NCBI GenBank assembly: GCA_910586405.1
Contig: CAJUII010000009.1
Span: forward strand, 1 to 60,936
Source: an uncultured Lachnospiraceae bacterium
Lineage (GTDB): Bacteria; Bacillota; Clostridia; Lachnospirales; Lachnospiraceae
Reading direction: 5' to 3'
DNA: 60,936 nucleotides
How positions within the stretch are numbered: position 1 is the stretch's first letter; every line of letters begins with the position of its first letter. Below are positions 60,908 through 60,936 of the stretch, piece by piece. The position numbers were made by a program, and so were the translations under genes. The notes beneath the pieces are model-generated. The model made no database searches. It was not told the origin of the DNA and worked only from the letters and a program-made list of their open reading frames with translations.

Positions 60908-60936
60908 TGTGAATATTGCACAGTACTATAAAATGG

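Overview
The window is the replication-origin region of a low-to-moderate GC Firmicutes chromosome. Gene content and order (dnaA, dnaN, S4 protein, recF, gyrB, gyrA on one side; rpmH, rnpA, yidD, yidC, jag, mnmE, mnmG, rsmG, parA, parB on the other), together with DUF3881 and DUF4446 proteins, point to class Clostridia, most likely family Lachnospiraceae. The species cannot be fixed from the sequence alone. A DnaA-box cluster at about 21.41-21.65 kb marks oriC. Most genes left of it read on the minus strand and most genes right of it on the plus strand, so transcription follows replication. The exceptions are the 11.9 kb gene, dacF, the 52.6 kb propeller protein and the AgrC/AgrA-like pair.

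Left arm (1-21.3 kb, minus strand): a SUFU-domain protein, a small unknown protein, an MgtC-type membrane protein, dtd, a YihX-like HAD phosphatase overlapping a UDP-sugar pyrophosphorylase, a giant Lhr-type helicase, a microbial PARG-like macrodomain protein, RNase H with a viroplasmin domain, cardiolipin synthase, one plus-strand gene with a nuclease-like core and winged-helix tail, then gyrA, gyrB, recF, yaaA, dnaN and dnaA.

Right arm, part 1 (21.3-40.3 kb, plus strand): rpmH-rnpA-yidD-yidC-jag, mnmE-mnmG-rsmG, a soluble two-component pair, then 1.7 kb without intact genes that holds a decayed IS982-family transposase. Three perfect parS sites (30.70, 33.25 and 33.32 kb) bracket that remnant and two unknown small genes, directly before parA-parB. 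A DUF4446 protein, an HD-GYP-type protein, serS, a DUF3881 protein, tRNA-Arg(CCU) and a DEDD exonuclease follow.

Right arm, part 2 (40.3-60.9 kb): dacF (convergent), then trmB leading into a ten-gene operon. That operon reproduces the membrane module of group-4 hydrogenase/Mrp complexes (E, F, G, MbhD, MbhE+MnhB fusion, C) followed by four separate NuoL/M/N-type ion-channel subunits. It closes with a strong terminator and has no hydrogenase or electron-input subunit, which makes it the most striking system in the window. After it come an exported Asp-box propeller protein, an autoregulated-looking PadR gene with an FtsW/RodA-like permease carrying a PadR-associated prefix domain, an AgrC/AgrA-like pair, and a divergent DUF1430 bacteriocin-type ABC exporter whose peptide substrate is not evident.
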